From JAJYZP01 sp049964535 (GTDB lineage: Bacteria; Actinomycetota; Acidimicrobiia; Acidimicrobiales; Acidimicrobiaceae): 7,760 nucleotides of DNA. The position numbers were made by a program, and so were the translations under genes. Below the pieces are notes generated by a model that saw nothing but the letters and a program-made list of their open reading frames with translations, was not told where the DNA came from and made no database searches. Shown piece after piece: positions 6,348 through 7,760 of the stretch (its first letter is position 1; every line of letters begins with the position of its first letter). Where the stretch lies: the NCBI GenBank assembly GCA_049964535.1, contig JBMFXG010000132.1, positions 1-7,760 of the forward strand, in the 5' to 3' direction.

Positions 6348-7322
6348 CTATGGGACGCAGGAGAGGAGCCGTTGTGGATTGTCAACCATCATCGTACGTA
6401 TCTGTGCTTCTGTGACTCCGCGTTGGCGAAGTGCGGGTATGACGTCTTTGGTGATGTGAAGGTAGTTCCAATTTGAACCGGTTCGTCTGATCACATCGTC
6501 TTCAAGCCAGTCGTTGTGGCAGGCTGAGTCGTGTGAGAGTACCATCTTTTCGCTATAGCCTTCTGCACAGAGACGAACCACTGTCTCGATTCGGTCCTCG
6601 AAGCTGAGAATGCTCTCGATTCCGAAGCGGTCCATGCCGATCGTCGATCCGTGTTCCATGAGGGTTCGTAGATAGGCGAGGTCGGTTGTATCTCCACAGT
6701 GTCCGATAATGACCTTGTTGAGATCGACTCCTTCCCCGAGCAGAATCCGTTGTTGGTCGAGGCCGGATCGGCTCGCTGCATGGGTGTGGGTCGAGATCGG
6801 TACCCCGGTAGCGTGGTGCGCTCGTGCGACTGCTCTGATGACGCGTTCCACATCGGGGGTCATGCCCTGCACATCGGTTGCACACTTGAGAATGGCTGCT
6901 TTGACCGTCGTATTGGCGATACCTTTGGTGATGTCGTCGACGAAGAACGAGCTCAGCACGTCTTCGCCGTGGATAGACCTGCGTGGACGCCGATATTGAA
7001 AGAACTGTGGGAGGTCGTTATAGGTGTAGAGTCCTGTAGCGACGATGATATTGAGGTTGGTCTGCTCCGCTACACGAGCGATACGTGAGATCGACCGACC
7101 GAGGCCAAGCACGGTCAGGTCTACGAGTGAGGTTACTCCTGCCGCTTGTAGCTCGTTGAGACGTGTCACTGCGTCGTTGACTCGGGCCTCCTCGTCCCCC
7201 CACGTTTGCGGATAGTTCTGTTGTATCTCAGTGCTCAGTACAAAGATGTGTTCGTGCATGAGAGTCGGCCCAAGGAGTCTGACTTCCAAGGGTCCTCGGA
7301 CGGTCTCAACCAGAGCAGCCAT
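6348..7322 (-). CDS. phosphotriesterase-like lactonase (PLL family amidohydrolase)
   Basis: The product has 324 residues, full length for the family. All binuclear-metal ligands are present: HEH (H23, H25), carboxylated Lys K146 in AILKCATD, H179 in THTHA, H208 in GHCGDTTD and D265 in SHDSAC. GLGRSISRIARVAEQTNLNI and DRFGIES align well with archaeal and bacterial phosphotriesterase-like lactonases such as SsoPox. These enzymes open lactones, including N-acyl-homoserine lactones, and hydrolyse organophosphates weakly; the true substrate here is unknown. There is no signal peptide, so it is cytosolic. The ATG at 7322 is the first start after an in-frame stop. It is preceded by GAGATGA (7335-7329), one mismatch from GAGGTGA, at 6 bases. 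Confidence 0.93.
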   Translation of the reverse strand: MAALVETVRGPLEVRLLGPTLMHEHIFVLSTEIQQNYPQTWGDEEARVNDAVTRLNELQAAGVTSLVDLTVLGLGRSISRIARVAEQTNLNIIVATGLYTYNDLPQFFQYRRPRRSIHGEDVLSSFFVDDITKGIANTTVKAAILKCATDVQGMTPDVERVIRAVARAHHATGVPISTHTHAASRSGLDQQRILLGEGVDLNKVIIGHCGDTTDLAYLRTLMEHGSTIGMDRFGIESILSFEDRIETVVRLCAEGYSEKMVLSHDSACHNDWLEDDVIRRTGSNWNYLHITKDVIPALRQRGVTEAQIRTMMVDNPQRLLSCVP

Positions 7323-7369
7323 TTCAATTCATCTCGATCTTTTCATCTCAGAGTTCTACGACGTTCCGA

Positions 7370-7387
7370 TCAGTGCCAACGTATCAT
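7370..7387 (-). CDS. five-codon leader ORF (MIRWH) upstream of the lactonase gene
   Basis: On the minus strand, AGGAG (7397-7393) is followed after five bases by ATG ATA CGT TGG CAC TGA. The tiny frame ends 47 bases before the lactonase start and has a better Shine-Dalgarno than that gene. It could be a translated leader that affects the downstream gene, or a chance match. No attenuator hairpin was found between the two. Confidence 0.25.
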   Translation of the reverse strand: MIRWH

Positions 7388-7459
7388 CTTTTCTCCTGTC
7401 GACTCGATCACTCATCGACTTTGGACGCTCTTGCGCTGCTCTTGCATGAACGTGTCGGC

Positions 7460-7475
7460 CAGCGAAGCTTCGCTG
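7460..7475. promoter_or_regulatory. 16-bp perfect palindrome upstream of the lactonase gene
   Basis: CAGCGAAGCTTCGCTG is perfectly self-complementary and lies 138 bases upstream of the lactonase start. It could be a dimeric regulator's operator or an RNA hairpin. No promoter boxes were confidently placed next to it. Confidence 0.3.
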
Positions 7476-7481
7476 CTAGCA

Positions 7482-7739
7482 CTACTCCTTGGCAAGCTCG
7501 ACGCAGCCCAGCTCTTGTGATGGAGCGGTTTGTCGTCGTAGAGGACGGTTCAGGACTCGGTGATGGTGTATCGATGCTTGAGTCTCCAGTCTGCAACGGA
7601 GTGGACTTGGGTCGGTACGTTTGCTACCGGCGGCGTGGTAACGCTCGAGCTCTCTGGGTTGCGCCTCGGCATAGAAGGAGAGCGCCGTGGTTCGTCGAGG
7701 AATTGCCATAGTGCAGACTCTCGACTTGGTCTGATCCAC
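7482..7739 (-). CDS. candidate small protein or decayed gene fragment, GTG start
   Basis: A GTG at 7739 is preceded by GGAGG (minus strand, 7751-7747) with a 7-base spacer. The frame gives 85 residues. The segment TTALSFYAEAQPRELERYHAAG faintly recalls the C-terminal 'V.FGAPPDP..LARYAEAGVDR' strand-helix of F420-dependent luciferase-like oxidoreductases, but the similarity stops after AAG. A second minus-strand frame is open from the window edge to 7550 (VVEVDGWIRPSRESALWQFL…) and competes with it. A frameshifted remnant would explain both frames. Identity not established. Confidence 0.25.
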   Translation of the reverse strand: MDQTKSRVCTMAIPRRTTALSFYAEAQPRELERYHAAGSKRTDPSPLRCRLETQASIHHHRVLNRPLRRQTAPSQELGCVELAKE

Positions 7740-7760
7740 CCGTCAACCTCCACGACGTAC

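Overview
The window looks like a stretch of an actinobacterial chromosome, perhaps from the class Acidimicrobiia. The clade hint rests on three things: a TIGR03086 (mycothiol-dependent isomerase-like) protein, a family found almost only in Actinomycetota; a moderate GC content; and genes whose -10 boxes sit exactly six bases before the ATG, as in actinobacterial leaderless transcripts. The finer placement is a guess. No phage, transposon, CRISPR, rRNA or tRNA signal was found, and no multi-gene undescribed system was recognised.

Layout. The left edge (2-784, +) holds the C-terminal part of an exported-looking protein built of DUF5666-like beta repeats and ending in a three-copy GGPGQGGPGF tail; a strong stem-loop follows at 820-870. 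A spacer with weak coding potential leads to a TIGR03086-family gene (1313-1849, +) with a good leaderless promoter. A second spacer (1850-2369) contains a candidate small minus-strand ORF with a perfect Shine-Dalgarno. Then four clear minus-strand genes follow, read from right to left: a phosphotriesterase-like lactonase (7322-6348), a GNAT acetyltransferase (5843-5361), aspartyl-tRNA synthetase aspS (4998-3217) and a membrane fatty acid desaturase (3095-2370). They are separated by 121 to 504 bp, so they look like separate transcription units rather than an operon.

The genes do not form an obvious pathway: translation (aspS), membrane lipid unsaturation (desaturase), small-molecule acetylation (GNAT), lactone or ester hydrolysis (lactonase), thiol-dependent metabolism (TIGR03086 protein) and a surface or secreted repeat protein. 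The confident genes cover about 68% of the window, which is low for a bacterium. The spacers contain coding-like open frames without good starts, so they may hold decayed genes or undetected small genes and leaders. The most interesting signals are the identical TATCAT-N6-ATG starts of two genes (with TTGAAA-N17-TAAGCT-N6-ATG at a third), a Phe at a normally Pro position of AspRS motif 2, and a five-codon leader ORF ahead of the lactonase gene.
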